Shown piece after piece: positions 10,400 to 21,179 of a stretch of 64,000 bases of DNA. A model generated the notes under the pieces. That model had not been told where the DNA came from. It did not search any database and worked only from the letters and a program-made list of their open reading frames with translations. The stretch lies in NCBI RefSeq assembly GCF_000003855.2, contig NW_003101667.1, forward strand, positions 717,012-781,011, given 5' to 3'. The stretch comes from Blastomyces gilchristii SLH14081 (lineage: Eukaryota; Ascomycota; Eurotiomycetes; Onygenales; Ajellomycetaceae). Every line of letters starts with the position of its first letter. Positions within the stretch are counted from its first letter, which is position 1. The position numbers were made by a program, and so were the translations under genes.

Positions 10400-12953
10400 T
10401 TTGAAAGAGTTCAGTGAAATTATCTTCATTGTTCTATCAAACTTGAACTTCATAATCAGCTACTGAGATAATACAGACTATGTATAACTGTCTCATAGCC
10501 TGAAAGAATAGACCTCTCTTAGTATTTGATAGTCTGATTATACTATTCAGTAGTCTCTCTGTCTTGATGATTCTTTGATGAATATGATATTTAAAATTCA
10601 ACTTGAAGTTTAATCATACTTCTAGTCATTTGACATTCAAACTGAGTTTAATATCTTTATTCAAAAGAGTTAGACTTAATTCTTTCTCATTAAATCTGGA
10701 AAAAAAGTGAATTAACTCAGTTTTATTCATATTAAATTGAATTGAATTGATATCTGCTCTAACAAAGATTTTCTTTACTGCTTTCTCAATCACTTCTAAA
10801 TTCTCTTTGATTGTCTTTGAACTGTAGAGTAGATCAATATCATCTACATAACTTGAAGATCTTACTATTTTCATCTCTCTATTCTTGAATAGATATGCAG
10901 TGTATATTGCAAATAAAATAGATGAGATTGAAGATTCATATGATACTTCTATTTTTATCTCAGTTTTATCTTGTTTTCTTCCATCAAAGAATAGTTATAT
11001 AATTCTTTTAGATATAAAACAATTAACTCATTTTATTAGAGAAAGTAACAGTTTTAACATCTTCAAAGTTTGAATCATCTTAGACTTTGAAACATGATTA
11101 AATGCATCTTTTATATCAATAAAAACTGCAGTTGAGACCAGGCCTTCATACTTTGCTACTTGAATATCATGAATAACTGAGAGAACAGTGTCAATTGCAG
11201 AACATTATTTTCTATCTCTCATTTATTCATTAAATAGAAGAGAATTACTAATAGAGCTTATAAAAGATAATCTAGTAGCTATTATCTTTTCTAGAATTTT
11301 TTCTAAAAAGTTCAACAGAGATATTACTCTATATCACTTAGGAATTGAAGCTTTTCTATTAGGTTTTGCAAGGATTACTTCAGTAGCTTCTCTCCAGCAT
11401 TCAGAATAATAATCATTTTTTAAGAGATTGAAAAAGAGCTCAAAATATTCATTCTTCAAGTAGGAATATATATTTTGAATAATCAAGTGATTAATTGAAT
11501 CAGGCCCTGCAGCAGTTTTAATTGAACTTGAGAATATTACTGACTCTAGTTCATCACATGTAAGCTCAGGCCATTCCCAGTTATTTTCATCAATATATTC
11601 ATGAAATGACAGATTCTTCTCTTCTAAATGTGATGACTTTTGAAAGAGAATTCTCATAAAAGCTTGACATTTTTTTTTAAAAGAGTTTGCTGTATACAAT
11701 TCATTCTGAAATTCATATTCTAAGGTTGAAAGCTTTGCTACACTTCTTATTATAGTATAGTTGAAGGCTTTAAAAACTTCTTTTTCTTATGCTTCTTCAA
11801 GAAATTTGTTTCAGTAATCTGTTTTAACTCTTTTAATATCTGAAAAATATTTATTTTGAATAGCTTTGAACTCTTCATCAGATATTAAGTTATTCTTTCA
11901 ATCTCTCTTAGCAGTGACTAATTGCTTTCTTTTAGAAGTGATATTCTCATTTCATCAAGATTTGAAATACTCAGAAGACTTTTTCTTTGAAATATTTTCT
12001 TAAATACTTGTTAGAAGAATAGATGTAATCAGCTTTACTCTATTCTCAAGCATTTCATTTGAGATATCTTGACTTTGATTTCAATAGAGCTCACTCTGTC
12101 TTTCAGATTTCAGCTGTTTTACTCTTTTTTCAACTGCTTTTCAATCAGCTTTTTCAAAGTTATACTGATTAGAGAGAAGAGGATTTTCACTTCTTTGTTT
12201 TTCACTCAGTTCAATATCAAATTGAATGATCTCATGACCTGATTCTGAGGTTTCATTTGAATCAATAAATCAGTTTATAAGTCTTTTTTCAATTAGATTT
12301 TATGACATGAAAGTTAGATCTATAATAGATTTCTGTTTCATGTCTTTTCTAAAGAATGTTTATTAATCAGACTTGTTAACTAAATCTATTGAATGCTTAA
12401 AAGTTCATTCAATCAGTTTATCTGCTCTTACTGCTCTTTTGCACTCTGAGTTTCATCAGAGATGATGTGCATTGAAGTCTTCTGCAATTATAGAGTTTTT
12501 TAAGAGAGTTATATTCAAAAATTCTCTATCAATTGTTCAGATATTGTTGTTTTCTTTCAATAACTTTTCATTATAGATATTTATAAGTTGAATAGTATCA
12601 AACTCATTCTCTTTATCTATAATATCACCCACTAGAATATCAGAGTCAGATATGATATTAAATCTCAGATTAAATTGATATCTTGATCTTTTTCTCTCAT
12701 AGATCACTACTCTTGATTTTATCTCAGATTTTTCAGAAAGAAAGCAGTAACAGCTTGAATGAGAAATGATGTACTTTTACTCAGTATCAAAGTTTGATTC
12801 TTGAAGAAGTACAAAGTCAACTTTTTATTCAAATGCAATCTGAAGACAAGAATAAATGCAATTTAAGTTTCTATTCACATTGTTTTGAATAAATGTGATT
12901 TTTGAAGAGTTTTTAAACTTTTTTTGTTGTTTTTGTTGTATATTCATACTAAA
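10400..12953 (-). pseudogene. LINE ORF2 remnant, copy B (endonuclease and RT)
   Basis: Read on the minus strand from about 12,950: N-terminal endonuclease with LLQE-like and GDFNAHH-like segments in degraded form, then RT. Open pieces include 11699-11334 (AGPDSINHLIIQN, typical of the fingers of LINE RTs) and 10874-10626 (YVDDIDLL). Stops are frequent, mostly TGA and TAA, from hypermutation. Not functional. Confidence 0.8.
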
Positions 12954-13181
12954 AGAGAGTGAAGATAGAGTAGAATCTAATCACTATCATCAGATAGTAG
13001 ATTATAACTATTTTGAAAAGCAGGAATCTTAACTGCTTACATTCTATCTAGTTTATCATCAGAGTCATTTCTCAATTCTCTAATCTTAACAGATGTTTGA
13101 GAATTCAAATTCTGTTTACATTTAGCTGAACAATTGAAGTTTGAAGACTTAGATAGTTGAGAGTTTCTTCTTTTTAAGCTT

Positions 13182-13192
13182 GCAGTTGCAGA
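13182..13192. repeat. Target duplication of LINE copy C (left)
   Basis: GCAGTTGCAGA here is repeated at 21180-21190, flanking copy C exactly. This is the ORF1 sequence of the host LINE (compare 18,146-18,154 in copy C). Confidence 0.85.
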
Positions 13193-13562
13193 TTATTATT
13201 ATTATTATTCTTCAATTATAGATGTATGCAGTCAGAGACTATGACATCTACCTGAGAACTTTTAGTTCTCAGGGTTTTTCCTATATCTATACAGTTAACT
13301 ATTATACATTCATCAATTTCAGATATGCAAAATCAGAAAATTCCAGCCCAGAATACAAAAACTGTTTACAAATTGCAGTATTTTAACATCTTCTGATACT
13401 TTGAAACCATTTGACATGACAAAAGAAAAGAGAACACAGTCTTAAAGATAGACACATTAAATAGATAGATAGAAAAGAATAGAAAGAAAAAGATAAAGTA
13501 AAATAATAAGAGACTGTAATGAAACAAATTATTGAAAGATAGTATATAGCTGTTTTAACAGA

Positions 13563-16500
13563 CTATATCTGATCAATTTCCTCCTCTTCATATTCAGATA
13601 TTTCTGAATTCAGCCATTTTCTTGTAGCTGCTTGAGTTTCTGATAGAAAGTCTATTAAGTATTTAATTCCTGTCTCAGTTGAGAATAAGAATCTCATATT
13701 TAATTGATTTAGATTATACTTCTCTTTCAATCTGACTCTGAGACTATTGTATAATGCACAGTGCATTACAATATGCTCAGGATTCTCATTTACATTGCAG
13801 AATGAGCATTCTATTGAATCAAATCTATCATCAAATCTTTGTATATAAGATTTGAAATAGCCATGTTCTAATTTCAGCTGTATTATAGATGAGAATATTT
13901 TCTTTTTACATTTAATTGAACAAGATTTCCACTTGGGTTTTGTTTCAAATCTTGAATAATGTATACTCTTCTTTTGTTTCTGCCAGCTTTCATTCCACTT
14001 GTCTAAACAAGATTCTTTTATTTTCCTCTTTATAAAAGACCAGGACACAATTTTTTGAACAGATCTGCTTAATTCTGAACCTTTTTTTGCAGCTGAATCA
14101 GCCAATTCATTACCATGAATATTCATATGAGCAGGAACTCAGTGCAGATGAATTATCAGCTTTGATATTCTTCTCTTTTGAATTTTTAAAATGGAGTTTA
14201 AGATCAGTTCAAGATTCATTTGATCATTATGAATCTGACTATTTCTAAGTCTTTTTAAAGCAGCTTGACTATGAGAGAATATTCATGCCTCTTTCAAACT
14301 ATTTTCTCTTTTATGAGATTTTATTTCAATAAGTTTGAAAGCTTTCACTATTGCAAATAATTCAGCATCAAAGACTTCAGATTCACAGCCTAAATTCCAG
14401 AAATCTGAGATAAAATTAATATTATCTTCAGTATAAGCAATGCCTGCATCTAATCTATTCAGATTCTCATTTTTTGAGTCATCTGAATAAATCAGAATAG
14501 AGTCTTTTATATTGATTGTAGAAATTCTCTTCAAATGCTGTTCATATTCTTTCTCTTTAGATAGTTCACTTATTTGCAAGTCTATAAGAGATTCAAGCTT
14601 TTCTCTCCAGGGAGATAACTTCTCATGATCAACTCTTTCAACATTTAAAGAAGAAAATTGATTTTTAATCAGTGAGCATAGTCTGTACAGTTGAGAAGGC
14701 ATTTTCTTTGAAGAATTATTTTCATTTCAATCAAGAAATCTATTTCAATCCAGTTCATTTCCAGAGTTAACTGATGGAAATGAGGAAGAGACTCTTTCTC
14801 TGATTATATGATTTGAGCTCATCTTTATAACTCTCAGAGCATAGTTTATACAGGCCTTTTCAAATCTAATAGCAGGAGGAGGAATTGAAGCTTCAATTTC
14901 CATTGCTTTAATAGGAGATGATTTGAATGCTCTCAGAATTCTTCTCAAAGCTCTGTTTTGCAGACTTTGAAAGAGTTCAGTGAAATTTCCTTGATTATTT
15001 CATCAAACTTGAACTTCATAATCAGCTACTGAGGTAATACAGGCTATATATAACTGTCTCATAGCCTGGAAGGATAGACCTCTCTCTGTATTTGATAGTC
15101 TGATAATGTTGTTCAATAGTCTTTCTGCCTTGACAGTTCTTTGTTGAATATGATATTTAAAATTCAACTTGGAGTTTAACCATACTCCTAATCATTTGAC
15201 ATTTAAACTGGGTTTAATCTCTCTATTTAAAAGAGTTAGAGATAGTTCTTTCTTATTGAATCTAGGAAAGAAATGAATTAACTCAGTTTTATTCATATCA
15301 AATTGAATTTGATTGATATCTGCTCTGACAAGGATTTCCTTTGCAGCTTTTTCAATCACTTTCAAATTCTCTTTGATAGTTTTTGAGCTGTAGACTAGAC
15401 CAATATCATCTACATAACTTGAAGATCACACTATTTTCATATTTCTATCTTTGAATAGATATGCAGTGTATATTGCAAATAAAATGAGTGAGATTGAAGA
15501 TTCTTGCAGCACTTCTATTTTTATCTCAGTCTTGTCTTGTTTCATTCCATCAAAGAAAAGTTGTATGATTCTTTTAGACATAAAACAGTTAACTCATTTT
15601 ATTAGAGAAAGTGACAGTTTTAACATCTTCAAAGTCTGAATTAACTTTGACTTTGAAACATGATCAAATGCTTCTTTTATGTCAATAAAAACTGCAGTTG
15701 AGACCAGATCTTCATGCTTTGCTATTTGAATATCATGAACAACTGAGAGAACAGTGTCAATTGCAGAATGTTGTTTTCTATCTTTCATTTGTTCACTGAA
15801 TAAAAGAGAGTTATTAATAGAGCTTATAAAAGATAGTCAAGTAGCTATTATCTTTTTCAAAATCTTTCCTAGACAGTTTAATAGAGATATTACTCTATAT
15901 GACTTTGAAATTGAAGTTTTTCTATTAGGTTTTGCAAGAATCACTCCAGTGGCTTCTCTCCAGCATTCAGAATGATATTCATTTTTCAAGAGATTGAAAA
16001 AGAGCTCAAAATATTCATTCTTTAAGTAGGAATATGTATTTTGAATAATCAAGTGATTAATTGAATCAGGCCCTGCAGCAGTTTTAACAGAACTTGAGAA
16101 GATAGCTGACTCTAATTCATCTTGTGTAAGATCAGGCCATTCCCAGTCATTTTCATTCATATAGTTGAGAAGTGATATATTCTCTTCCTCTGAATATGAA
16201 TCTGAATCTGATGAGTTCTGAAAGAGAATTCTCATGAAAGCTTGACATTTTTTCTCAAAAGAGTTTGCTGTATATGATTCATTCTGAAACTCATATTCTA
16301 AGGCTGGAAGTTTTGCTACACTTCTTGTTTTAGTATAGTTAAAAGCTTTAAAAACTTCCTTTCCTTGTGCTTCTTCAAGAAATTTATTCCAGCAGTCTGT
16401 TTTAGCTCTTTTAATATCTGAATAATATTCATTTCTGACAGCTTTGAACTCTTCATCAGATATTACATCATTCTTTCAATCTCTTCTAGCAGTAGCTAAT

Positions 16501-17913
16501 TCTTTCCTTTTAGATGAGATATTCTCATTCTATCAAGGTTTTGAATATAGCCCCGGTGGCCGAATGGTTAATGCGGCCACCTGGTAGCGCCTTGGCGTGG
16601 GAAACCAAGGCGTGTGGGTTCGAAACCCGCAGGGGATACATTAAATCCGGAACTCAAGCACCTCAGGTTCCTAATAAATACAGAGATGTACAAATCGCTC
16701 CAATAAATCGCTCTATGTTCCTGGGCTGGGAAGTTATTATCGCATGTATCTAATTGTCACTCCTTTGTATTTCCTATGTTCTTGTTATCTTGGCATGGTC
16801 TCAACACCTGTATTTCCTCCTGTATAACCAACACTTGGCCTGTATTTAACATCACGCAAGGACTCATCATAAGCTCCGCTTGCATATGAGTATAATGGAA
16901 GAATAATAATAATAATAATAATAAGGTTTTGAATACTCAGAAGATTTTCTCTTTGAAATATTATCTCTAACACTTGTTAGAATAATAGATGTAATAAGCT
17001 TCACTCTATTCTCAAGCATTTCATTTGAGATATCTTGACCAGGATTTCAATATAGTTCACTCTATCTTGCAGATTTTAACAGTTTCATACTTTCTTCAAC
17101 TGCTTTTCAATCAGCTTTTTCAAAGTTAAATTGATTAGAGAGAAGAGGATTTTCACTCATTTCTTTTTCACTCAGTTCAATATCAAATTGAATAATCTCA
17201 TGATCTGATTCTGATGTCTCATTTAAATCAATAACTCAATTTACAAGTCTTTTTTTCATTAGATTTTATAATATGAAAATTAGATCTATAGTAGATTTCT
17301 GTTTCATGTCTTTTCTAAAGAATGTTTGTTAATCAGACTTATTAACCAAATCTATTGAATGCTCAAAGGTTCATTCAACCAGATTATCAGCTCTCACTGC
17401 TCTCTTGCATTCTGAATTTCATCAGAGATGATGTGCATTGAAATCTCCTGCAATTATAGAGTTTCTTGATGAAGTTATGTTCAGAAATCCTCTATCAATT
17501 ATCCAGATATTGTTATTTTTCTTCAATGACTTTTCATTATAGATATTTATGAGCTGTATAGTATCAAACTCAATTTCTTTATCTATAATATCACCCACCA
17601 GAATATCAGGGTCAGACATGATATCAAATCTTAGATTAAATTAATATCTTGATCTCTTTCTTTCATAGATCACTACTCTTGACTTTATCTCAGACTTTTG
17701 AGATAGAAAGCAGTAGTAGCTTGAATGAGAAATGATGTAATTTTGCTCAGCATCAAAATTCAGTTCCTGAAGTAGTATAAAATCAACTTTTTATTCAAAT
17801 GTAATTTGAAGACAAGAATAAATACAATTTGAGTTTCTATTCACATTATTTTGAATAAATGTGATTTTTGAAGAGTTTTTAAACTTTTTTTGTTGTTTTT
17901 GTTGTATATTCAT
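13563..17913 (-). pseudogene. LINE ORF2 (endonuclease-RT-RNase H-CCHC), copy C
   Basis: Starts with ATG at 17,913 (MNIQQKQQKK) and ends at 13,563, ~1,300 codons without the SINE that splits it at 16,548-16,935. Domains: EEP endonuclease (LLQE near 17,770, SIIAGDFNAHH near 17,430, SDHEIIQF near 17,200), RT with AGPDSINHLI (~16,060) and the YVDD box (15405-15416), RNase H (14,702-14,000, with DAELFAIV and GNELADSAAKKG), and a terminal CSFCNVNENPEHIVMHC knuckle. Many Trp and Arg codons are TGA. Not functional. Confidence 0.88.
16548..16922 (+). mobile_element. tRNA-derived SINE, copy 2
   Basis: ~373 bp, best preserved with copy 4. The head is GCCCCGGTGGCCGAATGG (A-box-like TGGCCGAATGG) followed by a perfect stem CGCCTTGG/CCAAGGCG and the B-box GGTTCGAAACC at ~16,618-16,628; this looks like a Ser/Leu-type tRNA. 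A ~240-bp body, the 3' stem-loop (16862-16891) and (AAT)n follow. AAGGTTTTGAATA is duplicated at 16535-16547 and 16923-16935. It is inserted in ORF2 of LINE C. It keeps CpG sites while the host LINE has lost them. Confidence 0.95.
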
Positions 17914-17999
17914 ACAAAAAGAGAGTAGAGATAGAGTAGAATCTAGTCACTATCATCAGATAGTAGATTATAACTATTTTGAAAAGTAGGGATCTCAAC

Positions 18000-19553
18000 T
18001 GCTTGCATTATATCTAGTTTATCACCAGAGTCATTTCTCAATTCTCTAATCTTAACAGAAGTTTGAGGATTCAAATTCTGTTTACATTTAGCTGGAGAAT
18101 TGAAGTTTGAAGATTTAGATAGTTAAGAGTTTCTTCTTTTTGAGCTTGCAGTTGTAAGTGTACTGACTTGACTCTTCTCTTCAGTTCTAGATTGACTTTG
18201 AGCTTCATCTTTTCTCCAGTTCTTTTAAGTTCTAGGAGCAAACATACATTCTTTTGAGTGAGATGCATGTTTTTCTTTGCAATTAGAGCACTTAAGCAGA
18301 GTGTGTTGACATATTTCATCTCTTTTTGAGCATGTTTCACATTTATACTCACTAGTTTTGTGATCTCTGGCACAGAATGCATATTTTGAGTCTCTAAAAC
18401 ATGAGATTGCAAAGTGTCCATATCTTTGACAGTTTGAACACTGTGTTTGAGCTTTGAGATTCATTCTTGAGTCTTTGTATTCATGAACTCTCATTTTCAA
18501 ACCTGCTACTCTTACTTCAGAGATCTTTGACTGTTCAAGTGTTTTTGTATATACTAGAACAGAGACATTTCTCCTGCTTTGTCTGAACTCAATTGAATTT
18601 AGTCATACAGGCTCCTTTCTCAGTTGAATAGAGTTGTATTCTTTCAATTCATTTTTGAGAAGTAGCATTCCTTCTTCACAGTCAAAAATTTCAACTGAAA
18701 TATTATGAAGAATGAATTTGTCTCACTTTTCATCTCTTTCAGATAGAATTGTTGTGTTTAGCAAAGATTCTACTGCTGACTTTCAGAGATTCTCATTCTG
18801 AATAAGGAATTCAGCACTGAATTCAGGCATTGTAGTCAGAATGATAAAGTTTTCAAAGAATGATGACTCAATTGAAGCTATAACTGGTTTTTGAACTTCA
18901 ATATCAGTCATCAACTGAGAAAAGAACTGCTGATTAATTTCATTTCTGATTCTGAAAATGAGATTTGAGTTTAGCTTGTTTCTTTGCAGAATGTCCTGGT
19001 TTGAGACTTTGAGAATAAGTCTTCTATTTCTGAAGATTTGAAAGTTTTTCTCTTTTTGCATTTTCTTTTTCACTTTTCTATGAATAGAGGTATGAGCAGT
19101 ATTCTTCTCAGTTTTCTCAGGATTTGAAGCAGGTTTTGAGACAGCAGGTTTAGAGACAGTAGATTCAGCTGCTTGAGCATATATTTTCTTCTGATTCAAA
19201 GAAGAAGAAGAAGTAGGAAAAAAAGAAGAAGAGCAAGATGAAGAGTCAGTGATTGTACTAGGAATTTTCAATGTTTTTTAAACTGTGTTTGAGATTTCAA
19301 GTTTGAACTTGATCACCTTCTGTAGTTGTCTAGCCTGAGCATGAAGAATTAACAGAACTTCTTCATTCATCTCACTCAGACACTGCTTTTCAAGAATCTT
19401 GCTTACTTTTTCAAGTTCCTGTATTTCAAGAACTTGTTGTTTCTCTATTTCTTCTTTCTTTCTTCTCTTCAGAATTTCAATCTCAGGAATAGCATTTGAG
19501 AAAGCATCTTTTTCCACATCAACTGAGTGTATTTTTGAACTCATTGTTCTCAC
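18000..19553 (-). pseudogene. LINE ORF1 (nucleic-acid-binding, CCHC knuckles), copy C
   Basis: Begins MRTMSSKIHSVDVEKDAF at 19,553. The same frame continues past a TAA (19,278-19,280) into 19,271-18,783, a Ser/Lys-rich part followed by an RRM-like region. After a degenerate stretch comes 18,500-18,225 with zinc knuckles CSNCQRYGHFAISC, CARDHKTSEYKC and CSNCKEKHASHSKEC. ORF1 proteins coat the LINE RNA. The exact C-terminus is unclear because of stops and a likely frameshift near 18,225. Confidence 0.85.
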
Positions 19554-20469
19554 TCAATGAAAAGTTGGTCAGACTGTTTCAATTGAGATATTTCTAAGTC
19601 TGTTTTTAATTGAAAAGTTGGTCAGACTGTTTCAAAAGAAGAATAAAAGACTTTTATGTATAAAATACCTGATTTTTTTCACACTAGTTCAGTAACTAGA
19701 TTAGATTTTTGAAGAGAATCTAATAAACTAAAATTGATTTTTGAGATAAATCAATAAAATCTTTACAATCTCTTTCTTGGGATACAGTGAGGAAGAGTAT
19801 GATATCAATTGATAATGAATCAGATGATATGACAGTTTTTAAGAGAAAAACTGACTAAAAATAAATCAATTTTTTGCAGAGAAATTGATTAAAACTATTT
19901 AATTTTATTCTAAATCATTCAATTCTCCTCACACAATAAGTGTGCATCTCAAATCAGTTAATAAAGAGTGTAAAAAAGAATTAAGTATTAATGAAAGCTC
20001 TTCAGCCACTGAAAAAGTAATTCTTACTTAAAAGAATATGAAATTATGACAGAAAACAGCTCTGTTTTTAATTCTTTGTAAGAATATTGTGTAAAACCCA
20101 GAGAAAAACACCTTACTTTTTCAAGAGAAGTAAAAAACTATTTCTAAGATCTTTTTTTTTTGCATTAACTGCTGCAGAAGAATGAGATAGAAACTGCTAA
20201 GATATGCACTACTGTATATTCTCTATCAAGACTTTCCCTCTTCAGAGTCTTGATATTATAGAGAATATAAGTCTGTTTCTATATAATAATATAAATATTG
20301 CCAGCGGGATGTAGAGGAACTGGTTATTTATATCTCAAAATAGAAGACTTTGTCAATGATTATATCAATATAGAGTTAATTCTCAAATTCAATAGAAACC
20401 TAGTGTTGCTGTTCTCAATCCCTTGCAGAATCTATTGAATATTGAGGTATTAAAACTAGATTTAATATA

Positions 20470-20911
20470 TCTCACTGTGCAGGGATCAAAGGCTCAGTCA
20501 GACCTTGAGGTATACTGATTTTATAGTTATTGATGTGCTGTTGACTCGTTGTCCGCTGATTATGTATTGAATGCTGTTGCTGAGGTATCTTTTTGTATTG
20601 TTCTGCCGGGGATGGGCCAGATTGAGAGGGGTAGTACAAGGGTGAGACTTGGTGTTGAAGTCTAGATACACTGACGACAGACCGTGGAGGTTGCACTTCA
20701 GAAGTGTCCATTGGTTATGTGCTTGATATTATCACTGAGGTATCTTTTTGTATTTTTCTGCTGGGGATGGGCCAGATTGGGAAGGGCGGTACGAGGGTGG
20801 GACTTGGTGTTGATGTTTTGGAACATCAAAGGTGGACAGGGTTTTCGCGGAGGTCACTTCTCAGATATCTCCACAATTACAGATCGGGGATCTTCCAAAA
20901 TCAAGAAGATT
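20470..20911 (-). repeat. LINE 5' UTR tandem monomers (copy C)
   Basis: Two copies of a ~155-bp unit, each with GATGGGCCAGATTG (20611 and 20766) followed by GGGTGAGACTTGG/GGGTGGGACTTGG and preceded by GAGGTATCTTTTTGTAT. The same pair occurs in copy D (~23,747 and 23,910) and copy E (~54,975 and 55,138). Confidence 0.8.
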
Positions 20912-21179
20912 GGTGCATATGGCTATGTCTCTTCACCTTACAATTTGTATGGCACTTTGGCCCGGGGTTGTGGTGTGGTAGGGGTGAACGGGGGATAATC
21001 CCACACGGGAGTTTCGAACAACGTCTAGTTCACGTTTGGCTGGATATCTCCACCACCACACGGGGTATGCGGTCGGCGATGGGGTCAAAATGCTCGTATG
21101 ATCGAGGGCTTTTCGATGGATCTATCGGCGGGTTCTTATTCGAAAAATCGAGCGAGTTCGTGGTGGAGCGGTTGGAGTG

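Larger units (their letters stand above)
8939..13192 (-). mobile_element. LINE copy B (3' part of split copy B/D)
   Basis: Minus-strand Tad1-like LINE, lacking about 720 bp of the 3' end. It contains RNase H (9040-9900), RT (10,400-11,750, with the YVDD catalytic box at 10839-10850), the apurinic-type endonuclease (12,100-12,950) and the end of ORF1. It is more mutated than copies A and C. A SINE is inserted at 9,985-10,364. The right end, TTGCAGTTGCAGA at 13,192, continues at 21,180, so B and D are one element split by copy C. Confidence 0.85.
13193..21179 (-). mobile_element. LINE copy C (Tad1-like), full length, nested in copy B/D
   Basis: Minus-strand element of ~7.6 kb after subtracting the SINE. 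From its 5' end (right): 5' UTR with a CpG-rich start and two ~155-bp tandem monomers (20,470-21,179), ORF1 (about 19,553-18,000), ORF2 (17,913-13,563), 3' UTR with two hairpins, and (AAT)n at 13,193-13,210. The 11-bp target duplication shows a full-length insertion. It is very close to copy A in sequence. Both ORFs are broken by hypermutation stops. Confidence 0.92.

Noticed and set aside
16550..16640. tRNA gene (also at the heads of the other three SINEs)
   Set aside because: A- and B-box match, but the acceptor stem does not close well, four copies share a 240-bp body, an (AAT)n tail and target duplications. This is a SINE head, not a tRNA gene.
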